Assembly: GCF_020536995.1 (NCBI RefSeq)
Contig: NC_068366.1
Location: 23,372,548-23,436,547, forward strand
Direction of reading: 5' to 3'
Source of the DNA: Dreissena polymorpha
Lineage: Eukaryota > Mollusca > Bivalvia > Myida > Dreissenidae
Length of the DNA stretch: 64,000 nucleotides
The position numbers were made by a program, and so were the translations under genes. The notes under the pieces are model-generated. The model worked only from the letters and a program-made list of their open reading frames with translations, did not search any database and was not told the DNA's origin. Positions 32,737-46,055 of the stretch are shown here, one piece after another; position 1 is the stretch's first letter; each line of letters opens with the position of its first letter.

Positions 32737-35700
32737 TTTATTACTCGTTGAGGCTATTCGCACCGCTGTTCGTCCATTCTTTGGGAGAGCTAAGTATGGG
32801 GTTATGTAATCAAATCATGTCAAAGAGACGTATTTAATTTGAGTAAATAGCATTTGCCACACTTTGCTTGTTTCAATGTGTTATCTTCAATGTTGTATTA
32901 CATATTGAAAACAATCGCTGCATGTTTTGCATATTGACTTCTTTAAACAATGTTTGATTATCGACGAACATATGTATACGATCATGAATCATAATTTCTC
33001 TGAGAGGCTCAGATATTTATATAAACTTTCCAACTTGGAATACGAGCAAGGAAATATATGGAAACCTTAATAACCCGAGACCTTCTATAACTGCTTTCGT
33101 CATTCGTTATTGGTTTTCGAACTCCATTTAAAAAAATTTAATTGTATACAAGGTTTAAATAATTATTATTTACTTAATACTGGACTTTTGTATTAACTAA
33201 TATTTGAGCAATCACATATGCAAAAGTTTTTAATCGAAATAATACTTGGATATGTCTTTAACAAAATTTGGAGCAATCACATATTGGAAATGTGCATAAC
33301 ACGTGTACTTGGTGTTTCCTGCAAGCCTTTAACTTTAAAGTGCATATTAAATCCTAACAGGTTCACTTTTTATTTTATTTTTATAATGCCATTCCATATG
33401 AAGGGAATTATAAGCGTAACTTGTATTATTTGCTCGTTTAATTTACTCGCATGAATATTCATTAATTTGAATCGTCATTTTGATTATTTGCCGTATTGAG
33501 TAGGTTCTTTTCATTTAAAACTATTTGTTACTTTACTTGAATGTGGGGATGCTGTGTTGCTGTTTTTTCTGTTCCGTTTATATTTCACTTTAATATTTGT
33601 TTTTTATGTAAAGGAACACGTTGTTTGGCGACAATATTTTCGACAAATGAAAACTGCATTCGTGTGCTGTCAGGTAAATAGCGTGAAATATTTGTATCTG
33701 TTAAGTAATATGAACTATTTTCACGAGAAATAACAGGATTGAAAATGTGTTAATTATTGAAAATATATTACTATTATGCTCCGAAAGTAAAAACATGATC
33801 TGTGAGACTGTGACTGAAATCATGTTTACTGTTCTTTTTATTATTAGTCACTTATAACGGTTAATGACGGTAGTATTTCTCGTCAATAAATTTTGTGTAC
33901 TTTAATAATTGTTAAAGGAATCATCATTCCAGCGCCATGTGGGATTTCAATGAATATTTGCTGTGGATCTCAAACGTAGTTAGTAACCGCTGGTCTTACC
34001 AATATAAAAGCAATTATGACCCTCTTGATTTGAGTCATCTTTATCAGAGCATAAACATATATTAATTGACCTTTACCACAACAACAACGTAGACAGGTCA
34101 AGGTCACACAAAAAGGAAACGCATATGAGTGTTCGTAAACAAGATGGGCACATAGATGTATGCTCCTTAAAATGACAAACTATCAAACATGCAAGATTGC
34201 AGAGTTTTCAGAAAGTGATTACTTATAAATATAACTTGTTGTTTTTTCCCTTTATTTCGCAAAGTCGATAAAATTGATGTGGAAAATTGCATGAAAAACT
34301 AAATTGGTGATATTTGAAAGCTGGGCGCAGAATCCATTTGAAAAATATTGAAGATTTTTTTATTAAATTTGTATCAAGATGACTAGCTCAAACTTTTGCT
34401 TGGTTTTATTAATACCCTCGAGAAATTGTCTGGTATTCATCCCGGCACAAGACGACCGAGGAAACACCATAGCAATTGTAATTAACAATGAAGGAAGACA
34501 TTGAATTATTTTAATATTATCCAACTCAATGTCGAGTGTTGATAAGTATATGTGACTTGTAATTGTTTTTTTTTCCCAACATTTGCTTCTTTGTTATCTA
34601 TACTCACTTGTTGGTGATTTGCTATAATGAACAGTGGAATGCTTACATCAAAACTATATTTAAAATGAATTCTAAGTTTACAAGGTGGTCCAGAGTCAGG
34701 CTTCAGAGAAGATATAATGTGCCCGTTTATTTTCAGTATTGCATCACTTAACATCATCTCAAGCTTTTTCACCTTTTGAAAGAAATGATTGAATTATAAA
34801 GTAGTTTTATGCTGCAAACTTTGTGTTTAATTTATTAAACAATTGTGCATGGAGCATAAAGAACGGGTCTATATTGTTTATTATCAGCTTTGACACAATA
34901 TAATACATTTATTAAAATAATTAACGGCTGTAATATAATATTATTTCCAATCATACAAATCACACACATTTGCTGATAAGTTTGCAGATAAGTACATAAA
35001 ATATGCAATTATAAAATTAGCTTTGATACAAGTTTCCTTTTTTATAATCCAGAACAATATTTGTTTGCAATTGAGAAAAGTGTGTTGACGTTGCTTGTTT
35101 TAAACTGTAAACAAAAGTTGTGCTTAACAATGTATTTTTACTCGTATATAATGTTGTTTATATTATTTATGTATAAGATCTATAATATATGACATTGCAT
35201 ATTATCGTTTCAGTATTACAAATGTCTGATCTTAACATGAAGTTTATAGGACGTCACAATTTAATGTCAGCTGTTATGTTAACGTATATGAGTTTACATG
35301 ACATGAGGTTTTTTTTTAACAAATAATTCATGATAAGTTTCAATTAAATATTTTGGGAAGTTAATCCCTTTTAGCTATAGCGAAAGTTTCCATGAAGTTT
35401 AAGTCTGCATTTAAAAAGATATGTTTTTCAAGTGTGCTTGTGTTTATTAGTCAAATTCTTGTTGTTTTCATAGTTTGTATTTAATTCAAACCATAACTAA
35501 AAACGTCTTTTCAAGGAAAATCAAATACATTTTAGAGGATGTGTAGAAAATCAGTTCGATGTGTATAAAAACTATAGTATAGTTTTATGTGACAATAATA
35601 ATCACTAACGAACGTGTTCACATAAATGTGCTTTTCAAAATTGCCCTAAAAACATAGCATTAGAGATAGATATCATGTTATAAACGGTGTTTAAATTGGA

Positions 35701-37080
35701 TGAGTCTGATTTCGGTGTTTAGTAATACAGATAATTGTAACCGTTTGTATTTGAGGCCGGTTTTACAATTTACCAATATGATGTGAGACATGTGTCTTGT
35801 TCCTCTATAAAATGCTACAGGCATATTTTTAAATCTAAATAGAAGGTTTATATTCAAATCGCCATATGTTTTCTCGGTGATTCACATTTAACAATTATGT
35901 CTTATATGGGCACAACTCTATACATGCAATTGCCTATCCACATGTCTATATGTATTGCATTGTTTCGTAAATAAATTTTGGCGCGATCCGAGTTTGGATG
36001 CGCATTATCCCAATAGGTGTTATAACCTAGTCCAAATTACCGAATCGTCAATCAAAGGAAATTGTTTACCCAATGGTCAAACTTGCTAATGAGTTAAATC
36101 GTTAATGCTATATAAGAACATCCTATGTAATAAGTGTAAATGTTTTGTGAAATGGCTGCATGATAATATGAATTAACTATGTTTTCATGAATAGTGAGAT
36201 AAATGTTCATGGCATGTTAATGTGTACAGTGGTTATGTCTATTTAAGCAAGTTATCCACAACGTAATAACTGTTCTTTGTCTAATTAACTTACAACACAC
36301 ACTAGTTTGTTAAGTTTGATATCAAGTAATTGGAGTTCAAACATCATGAGTGCATCTGAGAAAGTGTGCAATTAACTGTACACTATACATTGATATACTA
36401 AGAAATATAATAAATTAAAGTATATTTATTCGATAATCACGCATATCTTATGGAGAGTAATTGCGTGCAAATTCGAACTTATATTTTACGGTTTCTATAA
36501 AAAAACATCTTAATGTGTGTATATGTCTTATGTTTTCCGATAAATTATATTGGACTGGTAGTTTATACTACTGCTTGATAACGAGTTACATGCAGAGAGA
36601 GATATTTTCTCAGTAGCAGTTAATAGATGCTACTAATGGTGTTTTCCTTACAGTAACGATTATGGACCAACAACGACAACATTACACAATAATATAGCTG
36701 GATTTAGGTGTCCTGCATGTTGTCGAATTAGCTAATAATTTTTCATAAACACATTGCTATCGTAGGTAATGTTAACTTGACGGAATTCAATTGAAATTGT
36801 ATGTTTGCAAGATGCTGTTAGTCTGAATTCACACGCATTATTATGTGTTGTATTGCGTATGTTGAGCTTGATTATTAACCGCATTGTTGTTTCTGGCATA
36901 ATTGTTCAAACGTAGCGTTGTATCTCCATACCGTTTGTATATCTAGTTTTATTGGTAAGACAGAACTATTTGTCCACGTTTAATTTCTTAGACATAATAT
37001 GCTAGTAGAGATCGTCATTAGAATGAACAGCAAGTCGATGCAAAGGGTTTGGTTGTAAATTAATTAAAATTGATATTTTA
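32737..37080. other. Gene-free AT-rich interval
   Basis: I find no convincing exon, RNA gene or repeat pair. Frames such as 33218-33454 and 34506-34772 have AT-driven composition only. Confidence 0.4.
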
Positions 37081-37081
37081 T

Positions 37082-37204
37082 CAAGCAATTGCTACTACTT
37101 TTACTACTGCTACTATTACCATTAATACTTTTACTGATACTACTACTACAACAACTTCTACTACTTCAATTTCTACTTCAACTAATTCTGCTACTACTAC
37201 TACA

Positions 37205-37266
<62 letters not shown>

Positions 37267-37500
37267 TACTACTACTACAACTTCTACTACTACGTGTGCT
37301 ACTACTACGTTTACTACTACGACAACCACTACTACTTCTACTACTACAACCTCTCCTACATCAAAATCAATAACTTCAACTTCTTCTACTTCTACTTCTA
37401 CTACTAGTTATTACTGCTCCTTCTTCAACGACTACTTATGCCTATACGATATTTACTCCCATGACTACTGTTATTATACTACTACTATTTATTTTATTCT
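37082..37500 (+). repeat. (ACT)n trinucleotide microsatellite, about 400 bp
   Basis: Nearly continuous TACTAC repeat with interruptions by TTC and ACA units, purest around 37190-37262. The long Thr-rich, Leu-rich and Val-rich frames on both strands are translations of this repeat and not genes. Confidence 0.95.
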
Positions 37501-37537
37501 TTCCGGTGGTTTATAGAGAAATATAAGTGAATTAAAT

Positions 37538-37822
37538 CTGATAATTTCACTGTTTCAAACAGTGAAAATTATCAGTGAAAATTATCGATAATGTTCACTG
37601 TTTACTGTGAAATGACGCTTTTTTTGACAAAATGGCGTCATTATCCAAGCGAAATTCGTTAGTTAAACTCTTTAACAATGTATATAAACTGTGAAAAATA
37701 GCATAAAATAAAAAGAAAATGTGTTGGATTCGGTGGAATATCGATTTTAATTCACGAGTGATCATAGAAAACATATATTTTCTATGATCACTCGTGAATT
37801 AAAATCGATAATCCACCGAATC
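37538..37822. repeat. Cluster of three palindromes
   Basis: (1) 37538-37575: CTGATAATTTCACTGTTT, then C, then the complementary arm. (2) About 37610-37642: AATGACGC...GGCGTCATT. (3) 37727-37822: two arms of about 44 bp, containing ATCGATTTTAATTCACGAGT and GATCATAGAAAA, separated by only about 6 bp and differing by an indel. The third could extrude as a long cruciform. It lies directly downstream of the ACT microsatellite. It may be a small foldback-type element; no target duplication was identified. Confidence 0.85.
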
Positions 37823-38617
37823 AAACAAATATCCTCTATTACTTTTGTTGCTGCTGCCAACTGTTATGAAAAAAAACCCAGTAAAAGCACGTGAAAAAAT
37901 GTAGTCTCTCATGTGTCAAGTTTTATTAACCTCAAATTTCCATTGCAGTATAAGAGATTCAAAATACAACACCAAGCGAACAATACAAAATATGTGTCAA
38001 AAATGCATGACATCGATACTCAAGTACATTGTAACTGTAAATGAAAAATAACTTTACGTAGTATTATCATTAAAGTATGAATACAGTTGCAAATACATGC
38101 AAAATGGCTTTTTGTTACATTTACAATACATTTTAGGATTAATTATTTGATAAGATGTATCGCCCAAAAATCTGTAAGAAACTTAATCTTCATTTTATAT
38201 ATGCCACAGTTTATATTGGTTGAAACGAGGTCAGCAATTATTTAACCACATTACATCTTGAAACAACAAAACTCGTTACAACTCTAGAAGTAAAAATTGT
38301 TAGTCAATTTTAATGATACTATAATTAGGTCAAGGTAAAATCTGTGCCAATCTAGGTTTCAAACCAAGGAGAACAAAACTAAGACATACACTAACTTGAA
38401 GCAGATTATTAACACTCTGCAAGGTATTTAATTTACATTGTGAACGTATCTTATGACGAGTGGATGTTCCTAATACAAAATGACACGTTTCGAGTTGTTA
38501 GAAAAGTGCAAACAATAAAACTCAAACCGGTATACCTTCACTGATAAGTGATTCTGATGAATAGTATTAAGATATATTTGCGCTAAGTGATAGTAAGAAA
38601 TGACAAATGTATATGTA

Positions 38618-39075
38618 AAAAAATGATTACGTTGATTATTCAGTTTTGAGACAACAAAGGGTGACCAATCACTTTTTTTAAAGGTAAGGTTTATTATAAA
38701 TAGAACAAATTTATGTAGAAGAGTGCATTGCTCATACCTTAAATATATGGTAACATCACTGCTTAAATGGAAAAAAATGTTTACGTTGATTATTCAGTTT
38801 TAAGACAATAAAGGGTGACCAATCACTTTTTTTAAAGGTAAGGTATATTCCAAACAGAACAAATTTATGTAGAAGAGTGCATTGCTAATACCATAAATAT
38901 ATGGTAACATCACTGCTTAAATGGAAAAAAAGGGTTACGTTGAATAATCAGGTTTGAGACAATAAAAGGTGACCAATCACTTTTTTTAAAGGTAAGGTAT
39001 ATTCCAAATAGAACAAATTTATGTAGAATAGTGCATTGCTCATACCGTAAATATATGGTAACATCACTGCTTGAT
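38618..39075 (+). repeat. 154-bp tandem repeat, three copies
   Basis: GTGACCAATCACTTTTTTTA occurs at 38661, 38815 and 38969, exactly 154 bp apart. Each unit also has GAACAAATTTATGTAGAA and ATATATGGTAACATCACTGC. The array ends at TGCTTGATTCCCGCC near 39075. Confidence 0.92.
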
Positions 39076-39089
39076 TCCCGCCATGGACG

Positions 39090-39760
39090 AGCGGTGTGCT
39101 TGTGTTTCTATGTACGAATTTATTACAGGTTCGATCAGCGTCTTCGTGAATGCCTTAGATGCGGACCTAACCCTGTGGAATTTCAGCTGGAAAAAAGGAT
39201 CCAAAGCAGATCAAATTTATCCGGGCTGAACGGATATTCGCCAAAGAACTAATTTTGATCCAAGTAGACAATTACAAGACAAATCAGGACTGGATGTAAT
39301 TCCGTCGATAGGACAAGGCTGCTCCACCAAGGGAGTGCTTAAAATCTCCAAATACGTCCGCTCCAAACGCGCTGCGCCGTCTTTATTGCTTTTCCAGACT
39401 TCACCAGCTGTTCACCCGGAGACCAAAACTGTTTCCTCAGCACGTTTAACGTTAACTTAGTTTTTGAGCTACCACCTACACTGTCCCGCTGCTCCGGTTC
39501 CTCTTCCGACGATGTAGAGATACCCACATCCGACCCAAATCAATAACCATCCGAAAGCAATAGAGGACGTCGAGCTCGATGGATGATTGTTCTCCCTGGA
39601 TTCAAAGAACCGCCCGCAAAAGTTCCTCTATCAGACCATCTTCAAACGATGCAGATAAATCCTATCCACCCGCCGGAAATTATTATTTTGCTCGGCGATT
39701 CTTTCGATAAGTCTTCAAGAAGATAAGCTGCGAATGACGCTCGAGCTGCTGAGAGTATAA
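39090..39760 (-). pseudogene. GC-richer, coding-like but interrupted tract of unknown origin
   Basis: Base composition changes abruptly here to higher GC compared with the flanks. On the minus strand one frame is mostly open over some 200 codons, with blocks such as ASFAAYLLEDLSKESPSKII, ISTSSEEEPEQRDSVGGSSK and LRKQFWSPGEQLVKSGKAIK, but it is interrupted several times. The composition (acidic/Ser linker, then a basic helix) is protein-like. I do not recognise the family; it could be an old gene copy or an old mobile element. Confidence 0.35.
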
Positions 39761-39764
39761 ATTA

Positions 39765-42056
39765 GTTGAGTGTTAATGTTTACACTCGGAATTTTCCACG
39801 CATGCACACTGCAGGTTGGCTAAACACTGGTAAGAGTAACGGCAAACATATGCAACGATATTGTATTGATTATTTGATATGCTGGTAAAAAATAGAAAGT
39901 ATAAATTACGTATGCGTGAATATTTGCATTTACCTTATTCATTAATAACGTATGCGCTGCGCTTATCATTAACCTCACCGATGTAAGTCCAAGTTTTTCT
40001 TGATTATAATTATTAACATGTATACCTTCAAATTCATTTTACCATCTCATGCGTATCATTTAGAACCATTGTGTTTGTTTGAAGGCGATATATCAATTTC
40101 AAATGACATGTTTTTTTAACAGACAGTTTAAATTCCCCAATAATTTATTGCTGCTCGAATAAATATGGTAAATCTAACTGATGCCAATGACATTTTAGTA
40201 TCTGTTCAAGGTTAACATGTGAAGGATCACGTGACTTTGTGGGGCTCCCAATAAAACGTTAAAGGATGTAAACACTCCGGTACGTGGTGTTGTTGTGTTT
40301 TTGTTTTTCAAAAAAACTTGTTAAAACAATTTTTTTAAGAATTTTAACTAGTGCATACAATACAGATTTTTATTCTGTTTATGGACATTTAAAATTGAAT
40401 TACTTTATTCAATAAGCCTGTTTTTTTATCAAAAGTGCCACGTGAAATGCACCGCTATGCTTCACGTGACGTGATAGTTTTGTCACCGATTTCAGACGTA
40501 TTCAAAGATTGATTCTTATACCTTAAGATATTTGCACAAATTGCAAGAAAAACTGTCTTTCATGCACTAAAGATTTACAGCATATGTATTTCAATAACTT
40601 TAGATATTTGCAAAAATAAAGTTTTTAACGGTGTGTTTACATTCTGTTCAGGCCGTGTGTAAACCCCTGAAAACCCTGTTGATTCCGAGCCATGGTTAAG
40701 TAGTTTCAGATACACTTTGCTTTTTATTGCAATAATAAACTGTTAGCCAATAGACATGACCTTTTACTAAAACTTTCAAAAACGATTTGTGAAACATACC
40801 CTTGTACATGACGCTTTAAGATAAGCGGTATCATCACATTCAACATGTCTCTTCTAATTACTTTGATATTGCATTATTAAAATTAATCGATTGAGTTAAA
40901 TCTGGGTTTATTATGAAAAGTATTACAGCCATTTTAAAGTGTATACATATTTCATATGCTGTGGACACGTATCAGTTAAATGAATCTCAATTGCAAAAAA
41001 AGCCTTAAACGGCTCCTTACACTTCCTTTTATACAAAATAGGAGGGTTTAATCAAATGTTTCACTGTATAATTTCTTAATTGGGATCTTCCAAAATGAAG
41101 CAGTATGTAAGGTTATCAACTTAACATTCCTGAGCTTGAAACATGGATCAATGCTATAAACATACAGAAACACCCAAGAACAAACAACAGTTATTTTGTA
41201 AAAACATAGGCTTGTGGCGTTATTTGAATAAGAAGTGGAATAAATGTGTACCGCTCTAGGTTTTCAATTGGAATTTATTCAAGCACATACATGATCATTA
41301 TCGTGAGGTTGTACAATATATGTCAGCAATTGCAAATGATCTTATACTTAATTGCAGTTTGTGTAAAATATCCAATACATGAATATCAATTAAACACAAT
41401 AAATACCATAAAGGTGTAGAATAAAACAATAAATGAAGTATTTATTGAATTAAAAAAATGACATGTTTTGAACACAACATGAGTGTTTCTTTTCCTAAAA
41501 CATCGACACTGTATTCCATAATTGAATAGATAAAACACTAATTATGCCATAAATTTATATGTGAAATGAATGAATCATAGACAGTTAATTTTCAAACATT
41601 TAAAATAGGTGCCGATAAATAGTTTATCCTGAATTCTCGTGAAACTCGAAATGAAGGCAAATATACACGGAAGAAAAGTCGGTGGAATTATAGTTAGTTT
41701 TCTAGAAACGTGTTAAAAAACTGTAACCTGCCACTTACAAACAATTCTATACATAGATGGTGACGTCACTACGTTATTGTCACCTCTATACTAAGACGCG
41801 TCACATTCCCTTGGTTTGGGGAATTATGCTTCCGCAAAAGTAGTTCTGCGTAGGAATTAAAATGTTAATAATGAAAGAAAAATCGTTTTTATTGTGTGTT
41901 TAAAACGGAATGTTGTTTAAAGAAATGTGATTTTGAATCTCTATTAAGACTGATAGCGATTATCAGAAGCACGATTACCTTGCCTACTTTCGCTGTCACT
42001 TTTCACTCGTAAAAGAAGTGCTACCCACAATTCCTTTCGCGTTATTACTCAAGTCA
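39765..42056. other. No gene recognised
   Basis: AT-rich interval with no supported exon. Words CACGTGA and TGTTTACA recur around 40220-40660, but I could not delimit an element. Confidence 0.4.
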
Positions 42057-42060
42057 TTAA

Positions 42061-42559
42061 AGGGATCTTTTCACGTTTTGGTAAATTGACAAAATTGAAA
42101 AGAAGTTGTTTTAGATTCGCAAAATTTCGTTTTAGTTATGATATTTTTGAGGAAACAGTAATACTGAACATTTACCATGGTCTAATATAGCCATTTTATG
42201 CATCTTTTGACGATTTTAAATCATGAAAATTATAAAGCGTTGCAACGCGAAACGATTGAATAATTTGGAGAGTTCTGTTGTTGTCGTTTAATTTTGTGAA
42301 ACTACAAAGATTGCTTATATAAACTATAACATACGTCTTCCATACATACTTGGCAGGATGGCCGAGCGGTCTAGTTGGTTTTTACTTCTGGACTCCGGGG
42401 GTCACTGGTTCGAGCCCTGCTGCGGGCAATTTTTTTTTCCTTTTTTTATTTTATTCTTGATGTGTTACTGGAGCTTTTTAGCTCCAATGTTTACATTTAT
42501 CAATATAAAGCATTTAATGACAAACTTCAGAACATGCCAAAATCTGTGAAAAGGCCCCT
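42061..42559 (+). mobile_element. TTAA-flanked MITE carrying a tRNA-like Pol III unit
   Basis: TTAA lies at 42057-42060 and 42560-42563. The left end AGGGATCTTTTCACGTTTTG and the right end (reverse complement) AGGGGCCTTTTCACAGATTT form the terminal inverted repeat. The 499-bp body has no protein-coding potential but includes a tRNA-derived segment at 42352-42427. Truncated relatives occur at 16694-16725 (left end) and 46343-46451 (right end), so this is an interspersed family. The structure combines a piggyBac-like TTAA element with a SINE-like Pol III promoter. Alternatively it is a tRNA SINE inserted into a MITE, but the 46343 relative ends just beyond where the tRNA would be, so this cannot be settled here. 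Confidence 0.88.
42352..42427 (+). tRNA. tRNA-Leu-like pseudogene inside the MITE
   Basis: It starts GGCAGGATGGCCGAGCGG, which resembles the start of eukaryotic tRNA-Leu. It has a perfect A box (TGGCCGAGCGG, 42359-42369) and a perfect B box (GGTTCGAGCCC, 42407-42417). A run of nine T starts at 42430, right after the 3' end, a typical Pol III terminator. The acceptor and T stems pair poorly, so it is unlikely to serve as a functional tRNA, but its internal promoter looks intact. No CCA end and no certain anticodon. Confidence 0.65.
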
Positions 42560-43629
42560 TTAAAACCGGAGTTACACAATCCTTACAAACAGTTTCCGGG
42601 TGAGTGATCTTTTGCGCTTGAGTAAATATACGGTGTGTTTCAGCATTTAATTCAGCATAAGCCGCAAATCTTGCTGAAACCATTCATTTTGTTTTAGTTA
42701 TGTTATTTATAAAGAGAATGTAATATGAACCGAATACAAAATGTAATGCGACCTAAAATCATTAGTGAAAAGCTACTTTGAGTACACGGTCGGTAATATA
42801 CGTTGATATATATTAATACTTCACCATTCATTGGATACTGGGTATCACGCATGATGTACAACTTACGTTAAATAGAAAATATGTTCAAGAATTTTGCCTA
42901 TGCAAGCAAACTTCTTTTCCTCTAATTTTTATAAACGTGTTATTGATGAGTAGCGTTTTGCTGGATATGAACACGCTTATGTTTTGCGCAAGAAACTGTG
43001 CATTTGCCTTTTTAATTAAACATTTAATATCACTCTTGTATTTTAACTTAACATCCATTTTATTATTATTGTCTCGTGAGGTAGTTGCTGAAGGCTTCAA
43101 CGCAAACGATCAGCTGATTGAGTTTTTTTTGTGGGGGGATTTCTGTTTATCCGGTAATTCGATATTCCCCGCTTCTGTTTTGAGAACAACACGCTTAGTT
43201 TTAACCATATTCATACCTATTCACGAGTATGAATTGTCTATTTTTTAAGAACTCATAAAACAGTCAAATAAACGTTCACAAGTACAATGCAAATTTGTCA
43301 ATTTTAAAGAGTGTTGTCCAAACTTAAACATAGCATTGTTGTAATACCTTAAAACTTATTATTCGAAGTCGTTGCGCTTTTTTTTGTGCTTGCGTAACAA
43401 TCTTTATAAAATAATATGTGTTATTTTGAGGTATCGTATTGATTTCAACAGTTTTATTAAAGTTTATAAAATAAAAGCATATTTAAATGCATATATACAA
43501 GGGACCTCTTCTCTTGAAGTTAAATGTGTTATTGACAGTGCTGATTTGGTAGTTGTTTGATAACAGAATGCTTAGAATAAAAAACAATAATTGTATATGT
43601 CAATGCAAGTAAATTACCTCGATAATGTA

Positions 43630-44265
43630 AAAACAAACACGTGTGACCATAATTCGCTTTCACGATTTAATGATTCCCAGACAAACACTATTGACCATAA
43701 TTCTCTAGCATGATTAAATGATAAAATGACAAATGCTACTGACTATAATTCGCTTGCACGATTTAATGATTGAATGACAAACACTATTGACCATAATTCG
43801 CGTTCACGATTCATTGATAAGATGACAAATACTTATGATCATAATTCTTATTCACGATTCAATGATAAGATGACAAACACGTCTGACTATAATTCTATTT
43901 CACGATTAAATGATTAGCTGACAAACACTATTGACCATAATTCTCATTCACGATTCAATGATAAGATGACACACACTAATGGCTGTAATTCTCTTTCACG
44001 TTTAAATAATTGACTGACAAATACTACTGACCGTAATTCGCTTTAACTATTAAATGATTCGCTGACAAACATTATATACTTACCATAATTCGCTTTCACG
44101 ATAAAATAATAAGGTGACAAACACTAGTGACCATAACTCGCTTTCACGATAAAATAATTGGCTGACAAACACTATTGACCATAATTCGCTTTCACGATTA
44201 AAAGAAGTTAAGATGACAAACACTACTGACTATAATTCTCTTGCACTATTAAATGATAATAGCAA
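43630..44265 (+). repeat. 48-bp diverged minisatellite, about 12-13 copies
   Basis: Units of about 48 bp follow the pattern TGACCATAATTCGCTTTCAC, GATTTAATGAT, then gaTGACAAACACTA. Copies differ by 10-25% from one another, so the array is old or weakly homogenised. Frames are not maintained through it, so it is non-coding. Confidence 0.9.
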
Positions 44266-44269
44266 TAGT

Positions 44270-46055
44270 TATAAACATAAAACACGTTATTAAAACGCTA
44301 AATGTTTTCTGAAAACATTTACTCATACGATTGAAGCGTAATTTAAAGCAATGAAAACATTTGTTTTTTTCACTTCACAAATATTTAGGTACATAACTAA
44401 AGTACGAAGAAACAAAGCTCACAACAAAGCTTTTTTTTAATTTCCATTATACATTTCTGATGTTCAAACAAGTCTTTAATTTTCATGAAGTCTCGTATGT
44501 CCATCACTTAATTCTGTTTTTGGCATATGGCGTAAACTGGGCAATTTGAATGCCGAAATTTACAACCATATACTGTTTTTACCATTTATTATATACATGT
44601 TTAATGCTTTTAACAAAATACAGGTTGTATCAATCGTTGAAATAAAAAATCCCGTATTACCATACTAGCCGGACTACTTCGACCCATTTAATGACGTCAC
44701 ATTACACGCACCGAAAATAGAAATATCGGTGGTCACATGACGAGACTTACATACCCTATTACGAAATATATTACGTAGTACATCGTGTGACGTCATTTCA
44801 GTGACAAAACACAATAGTTTTATCTAAACTCTGTAAGGACATGTCGGACCTTGTGTTTTTTAGCAGTAAACTATGTGTTAAAAACGTATTTTGGAGTGTG
44901 TGTTTATCATGCATAAATGTATATTTCGATAGGAATAAAATAAAATAGTGTGGTTTAAAACTAAGTTTCGATAAAGACATGGCAGATAGAAGTGGAAGTG
45001 CATATCGTTTAAACGTTTTTGTTATAAACATCGGATGAAAATTGTCAACTTAATTGTTATAAAAATTGGATTAACGATGGCATTAAGGTAAGCGTGTCGG
45101 AAACCTGTGTTTTCCCGGTTCAAATGTTTACACGTTAATTTACATAAACTGTATTCATACGCGTCTTAAATAAACGTACCGTTTTAGTCATTGTTTTGTC
45201 AGTTTTGTTAAAGTAAAAAATACATTTGTACACTCTCGTGGCTTGTGCTATTTCGCATCACACTCGAGGCTCCGCCTCTCGTGTGATACGTCATCACACA
45301 AGTCACTCGAGTGATACAAACTCTTGGAACAATTGACTAGCGTAATATTCCGTATATATCATATTTCCCTTTCTGTTTAAATAGCGTGTGCAGCTCATAA
45401 CACGTGTAATAAAGTAAAAGCATAATTCAAGATAAACACTTTAAGACAAAAAATCAAAAAGACAACACACGTATTTTCCTTAGAACAACGTCTTCCGATG
45501 TTGAAGTCATTGTGACTCCATAAACTTATGATAATAAAATAATGAGAACAAACACACCAAAAACATACAATACATGAAATATTATGTTCCTACATTATAA
45601 TGAACAGGAATAAACTTTACACTGCCGGCATTGAAATATATTCCGTGGTTTATGGTATGTCACGTTTGTATAGTTATTGTTTGTCAAACATTTATTTCAT
45701 TCGCTTCATTAATAATTTAAGTTTTTCATATTTTGGCGTTTTTGTTTTTATTTGTGTTCGCCTTCTTATTGTTTGCACGGTGCGTTGAGGCGGCTGCAAA
45801 TGTATTGCAGCTGAAGTCGCCGATATGTTCCTGGGCTGTTGTACTGAAACGATGAATGGAAACGTTTGCACTTCTACGATCATGTCCGATCTTGATGGAC
45901 AACGATGATTTGTTTAAATAGTTCTTTATCACAGCATATTTCATGTTTAATCATAATGCAACTATTGCTAGCTTTTGTTAAGTATTAACTTAGTTAAATG
46001 TAAAATTGATACGCTGTTATTTTTTTATCCACTTCGACGATACATATTTATTACT
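44270..46055. other. Interval between minisatellite and pseudogene 3' end
   Basis: Mostly AT-rich. A CG-rich hairpin lies at 45258-45292 (see separate entry). The minus-strand frame around 45690-45900 has a less AT-biased composition and could be the missing last exon of the neighbouring pseudogene, but no convincing acceptor or similarity to the functional paralog's STPEGV end was found. Confidence 0.35.
45258..45292. repeat. Short CG-containing hairpin
   Basis: ATCACACTCGAGGC and GCCTCTCGTGTGAT form near-perfect arms around a 3-bp loop. A related CACTCGAGTGATAC palindrome follows at 45302-45317. Probably part of a dispersed element whose ends are not clear. Confidence 0.55.

Noticed and set aside
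37070-37516. Long Thr-, Leu- and Val-rich open frames on both strands
   Set aside because: They are translations of an ACT trinucleotide microsatellite; all frames of such a repeat stay open.
42358-42563. Overlapping 62-63 codon frames over the tRNA-like segment
   Set aside because: They cover the Pol III unit and T-run of a MITE and have no protein features.
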